From Cornus controversa (Eukaryota; Streptophyta; Magnoliopsida; Cornales; Cornaceae), in NCBI GenBank assembly GCA_026545225.1, contig CM048848.1:13806853-13870852 (forward strand): a DNA stretch of 64,000 nucleotides, written 5' to 3'. Shown here piece by piece: positions 22,768-35,002 of this stretch. The position numbers and the translations under genes were made by a program. The stretch's first letter is position 1, and every line of letters starts with the position of its first letter. The notes below the pieces were generated by a model, which searched no databases, was not told where the DNA came from, and saw only the letters and a list, made by a program, of their open reading frames with translations.

Positions 22768-24520
22768 CTATCAATGGTAAAGTGGGTTGCATTTTATTTG
22801 ATATTGGTGCATCATATTCCTTTATATTTAGAGCACTTGCTAGCTTATCTAATTTAGATATTCAGTCTTGTACTTCTCTACTCACTATATCTACACCATT
22901 GGGGGCTAGTACAATTCTACGGGAACAGGGTAGTCAGGTCCCTATAGACATTGGCATACTCAAGTTCTTCGTAGATTTATTGATCTTAGATATGCAATCA
23001 TATGATGTTATACTCGGGATAGACTGGTTATCACATTACCATGCTCACGTTAATTGCCACGATAAGACAATTATTTTTGCTATACCGGGTCAGGAGATGT
23101 ACTTGATTGTTATGCTGCAATCAAAGGGAGGGTCTAGTACACACTTGTTCTTTGTCAGTGAAGAGTCTCCAGAAGGAACTACAGTATCTTTAGATTCTAT
23201 TCCGGTGGTGCGAGACTTTCAAGATGTGTTTCAGGAGATCCCAGGGTTACCGCCTAGTCGTTAGATTGATTTTATGATAGATTTAGCTCCAGGTACCATA
23301 CCTATTACTATGCCTCTTGTGGAAATAAGGGAGCTGAGGTATCAGATTCAGTAACTCGTTAGTCAAAAATTTATTCGCAAGAGTACTTCACCATGGGGAG
23401 CACCAGTGTTGTTTGTGAAAAAGAAGGATGGGTCTCTTCATCTTTGTATTGACTACAGGGAATTGAATAAGGTCATAATTCGCAACAAGTACCCGTTGCC
23501 TAGGATTGATGATCTGTTCGATCAGTTGAAGGGAGCTACCTATTTTTCAAAGATAGATTTGAGATTCGGGTCTCATCAGCCTCGAGTTAGGGAGCAAGAT
23601 GTACGGAAGATAGCCTTCCTTACCAGATATGGGTCGTATAGTATCGGGTTATGCCATTTGGGTTAACAAATGCCCCAGCTGTCTTTATGGACTTGATGAA
23701 TAGAGTGTTCAAGGCTTACTTGGACTAGTTTTTTATTGTCTTTATTGATGACATTCTGGTTTACTCTAAGTCAGAGGAGGATCATGCCAGACATCTTCGT
23801 ATTGTCTTGTAGACACTGAGAGATCATCAGTTACATGCAAAATTTGAGAAATGTGAGTTCTGGCAAAGGGAGGTGAAGTTCTTGGGTCACGTAGTATCCG
23901 AGAAAGGGATAGCAGTCGATCCAAGTAAAGTGTGAGCAGTTCTGGTGTGGGAACAGCCTACCTCACCTTCAAATCTTCGCAACTTTCTTGGGTTAGCTGG
24001 TTATTATCATCGGTTTATTCAGGACTTCTCTAAGATTGTTGGACCGCTTACCTATCTCACTAAGAAAGGTGTGCCTTTTATTTGGGACGACTCATGTCAG
24101 TCGGCGTTTGACGAATTGAAGACCAGATTGACTACTACACCAATTCTAGCTACTCCTCAGAGCGGCATTGAGTACTTGGTGTATACTAATACGTTACTAC
24201 AGCGTTTGGGATGTGTATTGATGCAGGAGGAAAGGCCGATATCATATGCATCACGAAAGCTTAAGCCTCATGAGCTTAATTACTCGACGCATGATCTGGA
24301 GTTAGCATCTGTGGTTTTTACCTTGAAGATTTGGAGACATTACCTTTTGGGTGAGACCTTCAGATTATTCAGTGACCATAAGAGTCTGCAGTATCTATTT
24401 TTACAAAAGGAGCTGAATATGAAACAGCGCAGGTGGTTGGAATTCGTGAAAGACTATCATTTTTCCATCCAATACCACCCAAGGAAAGCGAATATAGTAG
24501 CAGACGCGCTTAGTAGCTGA
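22768..24520 (+). pseudogene. pol: element A protease, RT and RNase H
   Basis: The protease segment has the active-site region ILFDIGASYSF (D-x-G-A-S) and VILGIDWLSHYHA. RT follows with [41 protein letters not shown] and the active site FIDDILVYSK at 23741-23760. RNase H should start with a DAS motif, but here reads [11 protein letters not shown], so the first catalytic Asp is lost. [10 protein letters not shown] and ADALSS remain. Stops at about 23262, 23352, 23663, 23727, 23809, 23933 and 24518, and at least one frame change near 23640, break the frame. Confidence 0.9.
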
Positions 24521-26053
24521 CCCTATGCTAGTTTGTCTGTCCTATTCAAAACAGAGTGGAATGACTTGAACAGTGTTGATGCCTTAGCTGATGCCTTTGT
24601 AGCATACGTGGTGGTTACACCTGTGATCATACAGAGGGTAGTTATAGAACAGCTTATTGACCCGTAGTGTATAGAGAAAGTGACCAAGTTGAAGTCTGGG
24701 GAGGTATTATTCTATACAGTGGGTAGAGATGGATGATTGAGGTACAATGGGTGATTGGTGGTTCCTTACATTGATGACTTGAGGAGGGCAGTGATGGGTG
24801 AGGCCCACAGTTCTCAATTTTCGGTACACCCGAGAGGAGATAAATGTACCAAAACATGAAGCGACAGTTTTGGTGGGAGGCATGAAGAGGGACACCGCTA
24901 TATTTGTTCTAAGTGTAGCACTTGTCAAATGATCAAGATTGATCACCAGAGACTGCCGGGGTCTTTACAACCACTGCCTATACCAGAGTGGAAGTGGGAG
25001 AGCATCTCTATGGATTTCACTGTGGGACTTCCCACCTCACAACGAAATTATGATGTAATTTGGGTGATAGTGGACAGGTTGACAAAATTAGCACATTTTT
25101 TGCCAGTTTGCTCGAGTTACACCTCAGAGCAATACGCAAAGCTTTACATTGCAGAGATAGTGAAGCTTCACGGTGTGAATTTGTCCATTATATCGGATAG
25201 AGATCCGAGTTTTGTTTTAGGGTTTTGGGAAAACTTTCAGCAGACAATGGGTATAGCTCTGCACCTCAGTACAACTTATCACCCTCAAACCGATGGTCAG
25301 ACTGAGAGGTTAATCAGATTATGGAGGATATGTTGCGAGCATGTGTACTTGACTTCAAGGGCAATTTAGAGAGTTATTTTCCGTTGGTTGAGTTTGCCTA
25401 TAATAATAGTTATCAAAAGACTATTGGTATGGTACCATTTGAGGCTCTGTACGGATGACCATGTAGATCACTGGTTTGCTGGTTGGAAGTTGGAAAGAAT
25501 AGATTTTTGAGTCTTGAGTTCATCAAGGACACATCAGAAAAAGTTTCCCTTATTAGAGATCTAGAGCAGATAGAAGAGTTATGTTGACCGAAGAACTTGT
25601 GCACTAGAGTTCAAGGTGGGGGATCAGGTTCTGCTCAAGGTTTCTCCCATGAAGGGAGTCATGCAGTTTGGAAGGAAAGGGAAGCTGGCACCTTGTATTG
25701 TAGGTTTCTTTATAATTATTGACAAAGTTAGAGCGGTAGCATATAGACTGGCATTACCAGACACGATGCACATGGTGCATAATGTTTTTCATGTCTCTAG
25801 GCTACAGAAGTTCCTTAGAGATGAGGATACTTACTAGCACATTGAGGTAGGAGAGATTGAGTTGCAGCCAGATGCAACATATGTGGAGCAGCCTTACTGT
25901 ATTCTTAACCGTAGGGATCAGGTCCTTCGTTCTAAGACCATCCCGTTAGTTCGAGTTCAGTGAAGCCACCATAACGAGGTGGAATCCACTTGGGAAAGGG
26001 AGGATGAAATAATAGCAAAGTATCCAGAGTTTTTTCTTTCAAGTATGAGCTGA
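24521..26053 (+). pseudogene. pol: element A integrase with C-terminal chromodomain
   Basis: The zinc-binding half is degraded (CSTCQMIK remains near 24913). The catalytic core is readable: SMDFTVGLP, WVIVDRLTKLAHF, IISDRDPSF and TDGQTERL give the D, D and E of the DDE triad. The later parts have VEFAYNNSYQ, GDQVLLKVSPMKGV and HNVFHVSRLQKF. The end (about 25873-26050) is a chromodomain: YCILNRRDQVLRSKTIPLV, then HHNEVESTWEREDEI. Chromodomains of this group bind chromatin marks and steer insertion. The Trp expected after LVRVQ is a TGA (25961-25963). Several further stops are present. Confidence 0.9.
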
Positions 26054-26079
26054 ATTCCGAGGACGAAATTCCTCGTTTT

Positions 26080-26091
26080 AGGAGGGAAGAA
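26080..26091 (+). other. element A polypurine tract
   Basis: AGGAGGGAAGAA directly precedes the LTR start (TCTAATACC, from TGTAATACC). The GGACGAAATTCCTCG stretch before it is typical of the chromovirus 3' end. Confidence 0.85.
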
Positions 26092-26374
26092 TCTAATACC
26101 ACAGAAATTTGGAAATCTATAATTTTAAAGAATTTGAATTTCTTTATATTATTATTATTATTATTTTTACTAATTCAAGTGAAATGCCTTATCTTTATAT
26201 TTTATCATTTTATGTGAGTTGGTTTTCCTTTATATGCATTTTATCATTTCATGTGAATTGATAAGTTTGATTGTTATCATTTTATGTGGATTATTTATGT
26301 TTTATAAATTCCAATTATTTCATGTGAATTTCTCTATTTATATTTTTATCATTTTATGTGAATTGTTTTTTGAT
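26092..26374 (+). repeat. element A 3' LTR, first part
   Basis: It matches the start of the 5' LTR (12496), including TTTAAAGAATTTGAATTTC and the TTA/ATT repeats. It is cut by solo LTR B at TTGAT (26370-26374). Confidence 0.9.
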
Positions 26375-28734
26375 TGCAATACCCCGTAATTTGAGGATAT
26401 CTAAATTGGGTTTTTATTTATTTGATGGAGTTTTTAATTATTTAAATGCTTTAATTAATTTTGTCAATGTCTGTTTTTATATGTTTAATGTGGATGTCTG
26501 AATTGTTGCTAAGTTTTGATTGAGTTTAATTGTGTGTTAAATATTTGTTTTAAATATAACTTTTTTTTTCTATTAAATAAAAATATGTTGGTTTGGGCTG
26601 CATTTTCTTTATTTTTGTTTTATTATTATTATTATTATTAGGTTGGGCTAGGCTGCTGGGCTAGGCTATATATATGTATATATATATATATATCTATATA
26701 TATATATATTTATATATAGTTTGGCTAAATATTTTATATTTATTAGTTTAATTATTTATGAATATAAAATAAGAGAAAATAAATTAGGGTTCAGTAGTTT
26801 ATACGCACAGAGGATTCCTACGGACAAATAGGGAGAAAACGGTAGACGTCAGGAAAAGAGAAAAAAAAGTAATATTTGCTCAATATCACAAGGCAAGTTC
26901 GAACTCTTCTCTTCCCCTTTGAATCTGTATACATATATATTATTTGTATATACATGTTGCTGAAATATATGTATAATATATATATTAATTGTATAGCCAT
27001 GTTGCTAGAAATTTGTATGCAATTAATTATGAAACTAAATGATTTTGCATGCTAAGAATATTTCTGTGAATTAAACGTGAAGATTTTGAAGTTTTGGTAC
27101 TGTTTTAGGGTATTTTTACATATGTATATATGACTGTATAGGCGGGTATATATATATTAACATGAAATTGGGTTTACTGTATTCATCATTTTTGAACATT
27201 TTTGTTCCGATTAAAAGGTAGATCTTACTTCCTAGAACAATCCTTGAAAGTTTGGTTGTGAACCGTTGGGTAGATTGACGGGAAATTGAGATTGAAATTT
27301 TAGATTTTCGAAACTTGAAATTGGGAGTTTTTGATTTAGGCTGCGAGAGGAGGTGATTTTGGTACCAATGAGTAGCTTAGATCGATACGAGTTCAATGGT
27401 ATATTCATATGCGCGATTCAGTGTCCGAAAGTGATCAAAAAGTGATCGGGAAGTTCGGCCACCATTGTTGAATCGTGGGAGCTTCAGGTAAGGGAAGAAG
27501 AAAAGAAAAAAAAAAAAAAAGGTGGCCACGCGTTCCGCCGACGTGTGGGGGGCGCATGCCACCGGCGCCGATGGTCGAAAAAGTATTTTTGGGCCCCACT
27601 CGCGGGGGCCCACCTTTGGGTCCAATATGGGCCCATTTCAAATTATTTTGGTATTTGTTTTGAATTTTTGAAATTTTTGAAAAAACTTGAAATTCAGAAA
27701 ATCATTTTTTTAAAAATACTTTTATAATTCTAAAAATTTCCAAAATTTTATATCAACTTCTTGGGAGGTTAAGGAGCTTGGTGTTTAAATTTCATGTCGA
27801 AATGATTTACCATTGTCTTTAAATTAATTTTTAAATTGTCTAAAAAAGTGGGTTTTTCCAGCTTCTTTAATTTTAGAAAATACTTAGAAATTACCAAAAA
27901 AATTCCAAAATTTTTACTGTAACTTTATGGGGGCTAAATACACTTGGGTTTAAACTTTCAACTCAAAATAATCTTCCCTTGTTGTTCAATTGATTTCTAA
28001 AGTGTCCAAAAGTTGGGTTTTTCAATTTCTGTAATTTTAGAAAATACTTTTATAACTCCAAAAATTCCTAAATTTTTACTGTAACTTTCTAGAGATTAAA
28101 TAAACTTGGGTGAATATTTTCATCTGGAAATGAGTTTTCCTTGGTGTTAAATTAATTTTTAAAGTGTCTAAAAGTTGGGTTTTCACTTTCTTTTATTTTT
28201 AGAAAATATTTTAAAATTCCAGAAAATTCTAGAAAGATTTATGTAACTTTATAGGATTTAAAATGCACCTGGGTTTTAAATTTCATGTGAAAATGAGTCT
28301 CCCTTGTGATTATGTTGGTTGTAAACGTATGCTTCGAATTATGTTTTATTTTCTTTTTGCTAGAAAAATAGTTTTTTAAAATTCTCAAAAAATTCTAGAA
28401 AATTCCAGAATGATTTATTATGGTTCTTAGAAGTAGAATAGGCCCAGAAACCTAGATAAGAGTTAGGTGTAGACTACCTCGCAGATTTGAGTGCATTGGG
28501 GGTTGGATTGGGTGTTTGTCTCTAAAGTGGTTAAATTGTGTTATTTGATTTACTTGAATGTATTTTCTTTTAAGGATATAAATGCCCATTAAATACTTGA
28601 TTATAGTTTACTTGTGAACGATTTGTCTTATGGTGATAATTTCATGTCGGATAATTTGAATTACTTTGTTTGTGCAAATTAAGATCATAATGCACCTTAT
28701 TTATCTTATGTTTTATATTGGGATGGTATTTATA

Positions 28735-29125
28735 CATTTTATTTGGCATGTAAGGATTGTCCAGCGTGTCAGGATCGCCCATACCTAATAAAGTATTTAT
28801 GCATTATATTTGGCATGTTAGGATTGCCAAGGCATGTTGGGATCGCCTAATACCTAATAAGGTATCTATACATTATATTTGGCATGTTGGGATTGCTAAG
28901 GCGTGTCGGGATCGCCTAATACCTAATAAGGTATCTATACATTATATTTGGCATGTTGGGATTGCTAAGGCGTGTCGGGATCGCCTAATACCTAATAATG
29001 TATCTATACATTATATTTGGCATGTTGGGATTGCCAAGGTGTGTCGGGATCGCCAAACACCTAATATGGTATCTTTATATTTTATTTGGAGCATGTCAGG
29101 ATTGCCCGATACCTAGTAAGAACGT
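28735..29125 (+). repeat. expanded 69-bp tandem array in solo LTR B
   Basis: Five to six units containing TTGGCATGTTGGGATTG and TCGCCTAATACCTAATAAGG, homologous to the three units in LTR A. The 119-codon frame through it is a by-product of repetition (the unit is a multiple of 3). Confidence 0.9.
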
Positions 29126-29571
29126 TTCTCGTTATATATTCGAGCATGTTACGATTGTTTCTTGTGTAAACTTAAAACTAGTCTGCACTTGCATTAAGGC
29201 AACTGATGTGTTAGTGTAGGGTGTGGGGCGGCTCTATTCTTGGGTCATAGGGTTAATTGGGGATATATATTTATGAGCTGGTGAGTTATCTTTAATTGTA
29301 TATATACATAAATTTGGTTTCTTGAGAAAGGATTATTGGTGGAGGCAGGATAGGTTTGCCTAATACCTTATAAGGCATTTGTAAAATATATGGAAGAAGG
29401 CATGTTAGGATTGTCTATGGTTTGAACTTAGAAATTTGTTTTATCTTTATTGTGATAATGGATGAATTAGTTCAGAACATAGTTCTAGTTACTTCTAAGA
29501 TAGGAGATTTAATGACTAAATGGTATAATTATATCTATGTGTCTTTACTGTCCTCATATAGAGGGTATGCT

Positions 29572-30950
29572 TGATGTGGCTAAACTTGGATTAAATTGTA
29601 AGCTTAATTTTTGCCCTTTTTTATCAAAATATAATTTAACCACTCGCAAGAGCACGAATCTTTGTAGATAAGGTTCTATATAGAGGGTATCGATCCCACG
29701 AGGACTAGTTGCACTTGTCTTAAAGAAAGATTAATTCTACTTTAATCCTAAAAATAGGTTTTTGAATTTTTGATTATAAACTATTGCATGAATGAAATGA
29801 CAATAAAATTAAAGAGTAAAGTTGGGAGAGAGAACTAGGGTTGGTTTCCACCACTAGCCATTCACATGTTCATAAGTGTAGCAAGCATGGGATTCATTAA
29901 TTAAGTGCCTAACAATGTCATTAGGCTTGTGACCTCAATGACATATCAAAAGATCAATGTGTGTGCTAACCTATCATAATCCATCTTCAACAAGCATAGC
30001 TCTTCAACCTAACTAACTACCTAGTTACCCTACTCTCTAAGTGAACACTACATGCATCCAAACTACCTTGTCTTGACATGGTCTATACAAGCAAACATCA
30101 CACATTCATTTAAACACCATTATCTAGCCATCATTTGCACTTCTTGTGGAATATGCAAATGTTGTGCATTCAAGTGACAAAATCTACTCTAAGACAAGAA
30201 TAAATTCCAAATCAAATGAATATATATAAGAAATGTATTTGTGTACATATTCACTAGGCTAAATAATCAACATTTAACTACAAATCCCCAAGTGCTACAA
30301 AAATGAACAAGTTTACATGGCTAGGTGTGTCAACCACACCCTAGTAGAGGAGTTAGTTGGTCATGGCAGCCTTGCACCCTTCCATTGATGAAGAAAGTGA
30401 AGCTTCTTGGTCTGGTTCAGCTCCTCTTATTCCTCTCCCGAAGGTCTCTCTTTGGATGGTCTGAAGTATGTTGAGAGATATATGTGAGATATGAGAGATA
30501 TGGCCCTTTTTGTGTGCTTTTTGGCTTCCTTTTCAACCTTGGGGGCCCACCATATATATATATATCAATATATATATCCCTTGTATCAAGAAGGTCCCCA
30601 AGGGTCTTGTTCAAGTCAGACAATCCCCCTAAGTCGTGCAAAAAGGGGGATTTTGTTGCAAGTGGGAGAGCAGGTGAGCAAGTGGCCAAGTGGGTTCTGC
30701 AGAATCTCGATCAATCGAGATTGAATCTCGATTGATCGAGATCAACATCTTGATTGATCGAGATGCCTTTGGCTGTAATTCTGACTTTTTCTCTTCAGCT
30801 GCAAATAGCTTCAAACTTTGCTCCATTTACTCTAATACCTGCAATACATCAGAAACACAAAAATACCGTAAACATATCTCGGTAAACGCAAAAACAAAAC
30901 TAACATAAGCAATAAAGAGGGTTCAAATGCATAGAATTGAACACTTATCA
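29572..30950 (-). repeat. solo LTR of the Athila-like family (C type)
   Basis: 1379 bp. In this orientation it begins TGATGTGG and ends CACTTATCA, the inverse of the C1 LTR. A perfect TSD, ATGCT, flanks it (29567-29571 and 30951-30955). It contains only three near-palindrome units (30714-30764), against six in the other copies. No internal sequence remains. Confidence 0.95.
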
Positions 30951-31386
30951 ATGCTTACCGGTTCTCTGATTGGGTTGTAGTAGAGAGAATTTGCTCGTGG
31001 GTTTAACCCATTTTATTGATATTTCAGGTTCCAGACAGTTTCTACCTAGAGATTTGCGCGTGGAGTTCGTAGAGCGTGACAATCATCCATTCCTTACCAT
31101 ACTTTAGTGTAGGGACTTAAATCTGTTCATAAAGTTTTACTTTTATGTTTTTTTGTATGATTAAGGGATCTGTGGGTTACCGGACTTCCAAGTTGTATCA
31201 ATCATAATAATACAATGTTATTTAACATGATTATTTATTCCAATTAGACTTTCCTTTCAGCATTTATAATTCTTTTTCTTTTGTCATTGTATTCTATGCT
31301 TGTTTGCTATCAGTTGTTAGTATCCCTCAAGTTTTGTGTGTTAAACTGGCCACCTCATGCGCGAAATTTTTTGTTGGGGTATTTCA

Positions 31387-33310
31387 TTGATTATGTATTG
31401 TTTGATTAATCTTTTAAATGCTTTGGATTAGGCTAGGGAGGAATCTGGGCTGGAATGGTTGGGCTAGGGATATGCTTCAGCTGATGGGCCAGGGTTATAG
31501 TTATATTATTTTATTTTCTTTTGTTTTGGTTTTTAGTTTATTTGGTTTTTTTTAGAGAAAAGAAAATATAGAATAATAATATTAATTAAGACAAAAGAAA
31601 ATAAGAGACTAGGGTTTCTGCCGTTTACTTTACGCACAGAAACCAAGAGAGTAAACGAAAGAGGGAATGGAGTGAAGGAACGATCGGGTGAACGGGTTGT
31701 TAAATCATCAAAGAGGCAAGTTTGATTCTTCTCTTCCCCTTTGAATCCGTATGCATAGTATAGGTTTGAGGATTATGTTTATATTAGAAAAATATATATA
31801 ATTGTATGTTTGTTTTTCTCTGTTGCTTCCTGTTGATAAATTCCGTGAGAATTATTTATGCTAACTGTATATAGGAGTATAGATTTATTCATATAAGAAT
31901 ATATGCATATATATTTCATGTATATGTATATTGTCTAGAAATTTGTTCACGCATGAATTTGGGATGGAAAGAGATGTTAATTCGTAAACCATCTGTGTTG
32001 TGATTGTCTATTAAAAGACCACTGATCTTAAGGAAAACAGATCATTAAAGAATTTGACTTTTAATTTTGAAAATTTTGTAAAGAACCCTGGAACTTGTGA
32101 ATTGGGGGTTTTCGATTTGGGCCATTGTTGATGGGGCTTTTTGTACCAATGGATAGAGGGGGCCAAGAGGAGAAGCTTGATACAAAAATGGGGCTGAACG
32201 GAGGTCGGGAAGCACCGAAAAATGGCCAAACAAGTGGCCAACGTGCTGGGGAAGAAGCCCTAGCGCAGGGGCTTCCCAACGCGACTGGACGGTACATGTT
32301 AGGGTCGGGAAAGAGCTTTTTGGGTCCCACTCACAGGGGCCCACCTCTAGGTCCAATCCGATATATTTTGATATTTTTTTTTGTATTTTCAAAATTTTTG
32401 GAAAAGCTTGAAAATTCAAAAAATCATTTTTTAAAAATACTTTTATAATTCTTAAAATTCTAAAATTTTTATGTCAACTTCCTGGGAGTTAAGGAGCTTT
32501 GGTTTTAAATTTCATGTCGAAATGATTTCTCCTTGTGGTTCAATTGATTTTTAAAATGTCTTAAAAAGTGGGTTTTTCATTTTCTTTTATTTTAGAAAAT
32601 ACTTAAAAATTTCCAAAAATTCCCAAATTTTTACTGTAACTTTCTGGAGGTTAAATGAACTTGGGTTTAAATTTTTATCTGGAAATGAGCTTCCCTTTGT
32701 GTTCAATGAATTTTTAAAGTGTCTAAAAGTTGGGTTTTCACCTTCTTTTATTTTTAGAAAATATTTTAAAATTCCAAAAAATTCTAAAAAAATGTAGGTA
32801 ACTTTATAGGTTTAAAATGCAGCTGGATTTTAAATTCTGAGTGAAAGGTAGTTTCCCTTGAGGTTGTATCGGTTGTATGAGTATGCCTTTGACTGTGCTT
32901 TATTTGTCTTTTATTAGAAAATATTTCTTTTAAATTTATGAGAATATCAGAAAATTTTCAGGATGTTTAAACGTGGTTTTAGGAACAGAATAGGCCGAGA
33001 AATTAAATTCTAGTTAGGTTTTAACTCTCTTAAAGTTTTAGATACACTGGAGGTTTAATTAGGTGGTTGCTTCTAAAATGAATTATTGTGTTACTTGATT
33101 TAGTTGAATGTATTTTCCTTTAAAGATATAAATGCCCATGAAATACTTGATTATAGTTTACTTGTGAATGATTTGTCTTATGGTAATAATTTAATATCGG
33201 ATAATTTGAATTACTTTGTTTATGCAAATTAAAATTATAATGCACCTTGTTTATTTTATGTTTCATATTGGGAAGATATCTATATATTATATTTGACATG
33301 TAAGGATTGT
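31387..33310 (+). repeat. element A 3' LTR, second part
   Basis: It resumes LTR A after B: AATTAAGACAAAAGAAAATAAG at 31587 matches 12654, and similarity runs in order to GGCATGTAAGGATTGT at 33310, which matches 14391-14410. There C1 begins. The last approximately 0.85 kb of this LTR is absent from the window. Confidence 0.9.
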
Positions 33311-33496
33311 TGATAAGTGTTCAATTCTATGCATTTGAACCCTCTTTCTTACATACGTTAGTTCCGTTTTCGCGTTTACCGAGAGATGTTTACGGTATTT
33401 TTGTGTTTTTGATGTTTTGCAGGTATTGGAGCAAATGGAGCAAAGTTGGAAGCTTTCTGCAGTCAAGAGAAGAAATCAGAAAATGCAGCCCAAGGC

Positions 33497-33610
33497 ATCT
33501 CGATCAATCGAGATGTTGATCTCGATTAATCAAAATCTCGATTGATCGAGATCTCATTTCGATTGATCGAAATCTCGATCAATCGAGATTCAATCTCGAT
33601 CAATCGAGAT
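33497..33610 (+). promoter_or_regulatory. near-palindrome array in C1 5' LTR
   Basis: Six units based on ATCTCGAT-CA/TG-ATCGAGAT, each an 8+2+8 near-palindrome, in both orientations of the central dinucleotide. It lies about 130 bp upstream of the TATA-rich stretch, in the expected U3 enhancer position. Its function is inferred from placement only. Confidence 0.75.
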
Positions 33611-33735
33611 GCTGCAGAGCCCACTTGGCCACTTGCCCACCTGCTCTCCCACTTGCAACAAAATCCCCCTTTTTGCACGACTTAGGGGGATTGTCTGACT
33701 TGAACAAGACTTTTGGGGGCCTTCTTGATACAAGA

Positions 33736-33766
33736 GATATATATAATGATATATATATATATATGG
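33736..33766 (+). promoter_or_regulatory. candidate TATA region of C1 LTR
   Basis: GATATATATAATGATATATA followed by more TA units and then GGTGGGCCCC. It is the only TATA-like site downstream of the near-palindrome array. Transcription start is not visible from sequence. Confidence 0.55.
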
Positions 33767-34723
33767 TGGGCCCCAAAGGAGAAAAAGCACCAAAAAGGCC
33801 ACACATATCAAATATCTCTCAACACACAAGAGAGAGGGGAGAGACCTTCGGGAGAGGAGGAGGAAAAGCTGAACCAGACCAAGAAGCTTCATTCTCTTCA
33901 TCAATGGAAGGGTGCAAGGCAACCATGAGCAACTAACTCTTCTACTAGGGTGTTGGTTTCAACCCCTAGCCATGTAAACTTGTTCATCTTTGTAGCTCTT
34001 GGGATTTGTAATTAAATGTTGATTATTTAGCCTAGTGATTATGCACACAAATACATCTCTTATATATATTCATTTGATTTGGAATTTATTCTTGTCTTAG
34101 AGTAGATTTTGTCACTTGAATGCACAACATTTGAATATTCCACAAGAAGTGCAAATGATGGCTAGATAATGGTGTTTAAATGAATGTGTGATGTTAGTTT
34201 GTATAGACCATGCCAAGACAAGGTAGTTTAGATGCATGTAGTGTTCACTTAGAGAGTAGAGTAATTAGGTAGTTAGTTAGGTTGAAGAGCTATGCTTGTT
34301 GAAGATGGACTATGATAGGTTAGCACACACATTGATCTTTTGATATGTCATTGAGGTCACAAGCCTAATGACATTGTTAGGCATTTAATTAATGAATCCC
34401 ATGCTTGCTACACTTATGAACATGTGAATGGCTAGTGGTGGAAACCAACCCTAGTTCTCTCTCCCAACTTTAAACTCTTTACTTTTCTTGTCATTTCATT
34501 CATGCAATAGTTTCTAAATATAAATTTAAAAATCTATTTTTCGAATTAAAGTAGAATTAATCTTCCTTTAAGACAATTGCGACTAGTCCTCGTGGGATCG
34601 ATACCCTCTATATAGAACCCTATCTACAAAGATTCGTGCTCTTGCGAGTGGTTAAATTATATTTTGATAAAAAGGAAAAAATTAAGCTTACAATATAATT
34701 TAGTTCCGACCATATCAAAATTT

Positions 34724-34740
34724 TGGCGCCGTTGCCGGGG
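34724..34740 (+). other. C1 primer-binding site (Asp tRNA)
   Basis: TGGCGCCGTTGCCGGGG, 6 bp after the LTR, the exact complement of the 3' end of plant Asp tRNA. Confidence 0.95.
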
Positions 34741-35002
34741 ACTACGGTTTTATTGTCACAATTGGAAGATTAAATCTGGTTTAATTCTTAGGCTAGAAAT
34801 TCTTTCATTCTTTTTGTATATATTTTGTTCTCATTTCTCAAACTTCTTGATTTTAGGTATACCACATAGCGGGCATCAAAGAGAAGTAAACTTGGAACCC
34901 TTTGTGAGTATAATGCCTAAGATTAGTGGTTTGAATTCATTCATTCTTTTTGTAAAGATTATTGTTACTTTGTGTATTGAGGTGTTGTTCGATTGTTAAT
35001 GC

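Larger units (their letters stand above)
26375..31386 (+). repeat. solo LTR B (related chromovirus), interrupted
   Basis: It starts TGCAATACCCCG and ends GGGGTATTTCA. The perfect 5-bp TSD TTGAT lies at 26370-26374 and 31387-31391. Its body parallels LTR A throughout (the ATCACAAGGCAAGTTCGAAC region, the GGGCCCCACTCGCGGGGG region, the 67- to 69-bp units, the CACCTCATGCGC end) but is diverged. No internal region is present, so it is a solo LTR left by LTR-LTR recombination. An Athila solo LTR inside it accounts for 1.38 kb. Confidence 0.92.
12496..33310 (+). mobile_element. element A: Tekay/Del-like chromovirus, nested and truncated
   Basis: A Ty3/gypsy element with long LTRs, initiator-Met primer-binding site and gag, protease, RT, RNase H, integrase, chromodomain order. 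The C-terminal chromodomain after integrase defines chromoviruses. It is split by D (15927-21840), a TRIM fragment (22503-22767), solo LTR B (26375-31386) and C1 (from 33311). Its 3' LTR is never completed in the window because C1 and the junction at 47169 replace it, so no TSD can be read. All frames carry many stops and it is the oldest LTR element in this nest. Confidence 0.9.
33311..34717 (+). repeat. C1 5' LTR
   Basis: Ends are TGATAAGTGTTC and CCATATCA. The near-palindrome array lies at 33497-33610 and a TATA-rich stretch at 33736-33766, with a GA-rich leader after it. It matches 44841-46247 at a constant offset, so no net indel separates the two LTRs. Confidence 0.95.

Noticed and set aside
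30484-30735. Short frames in Athila LTRs around the TATA-rich stretch, recurring near 33600, 45130, 51094 and 62646
   Set aside because: Present on both strands in each LTR copy; they reflect LTR identity and not selection for a protein.
34724-34740. tRNA gene fragment
   Set aside because: It is only the 17-nt complement of an Asp tRNA end next to an LTR, i.e. a primer-binding site. The same applies at 15252, 17494, 46254 and 61687.
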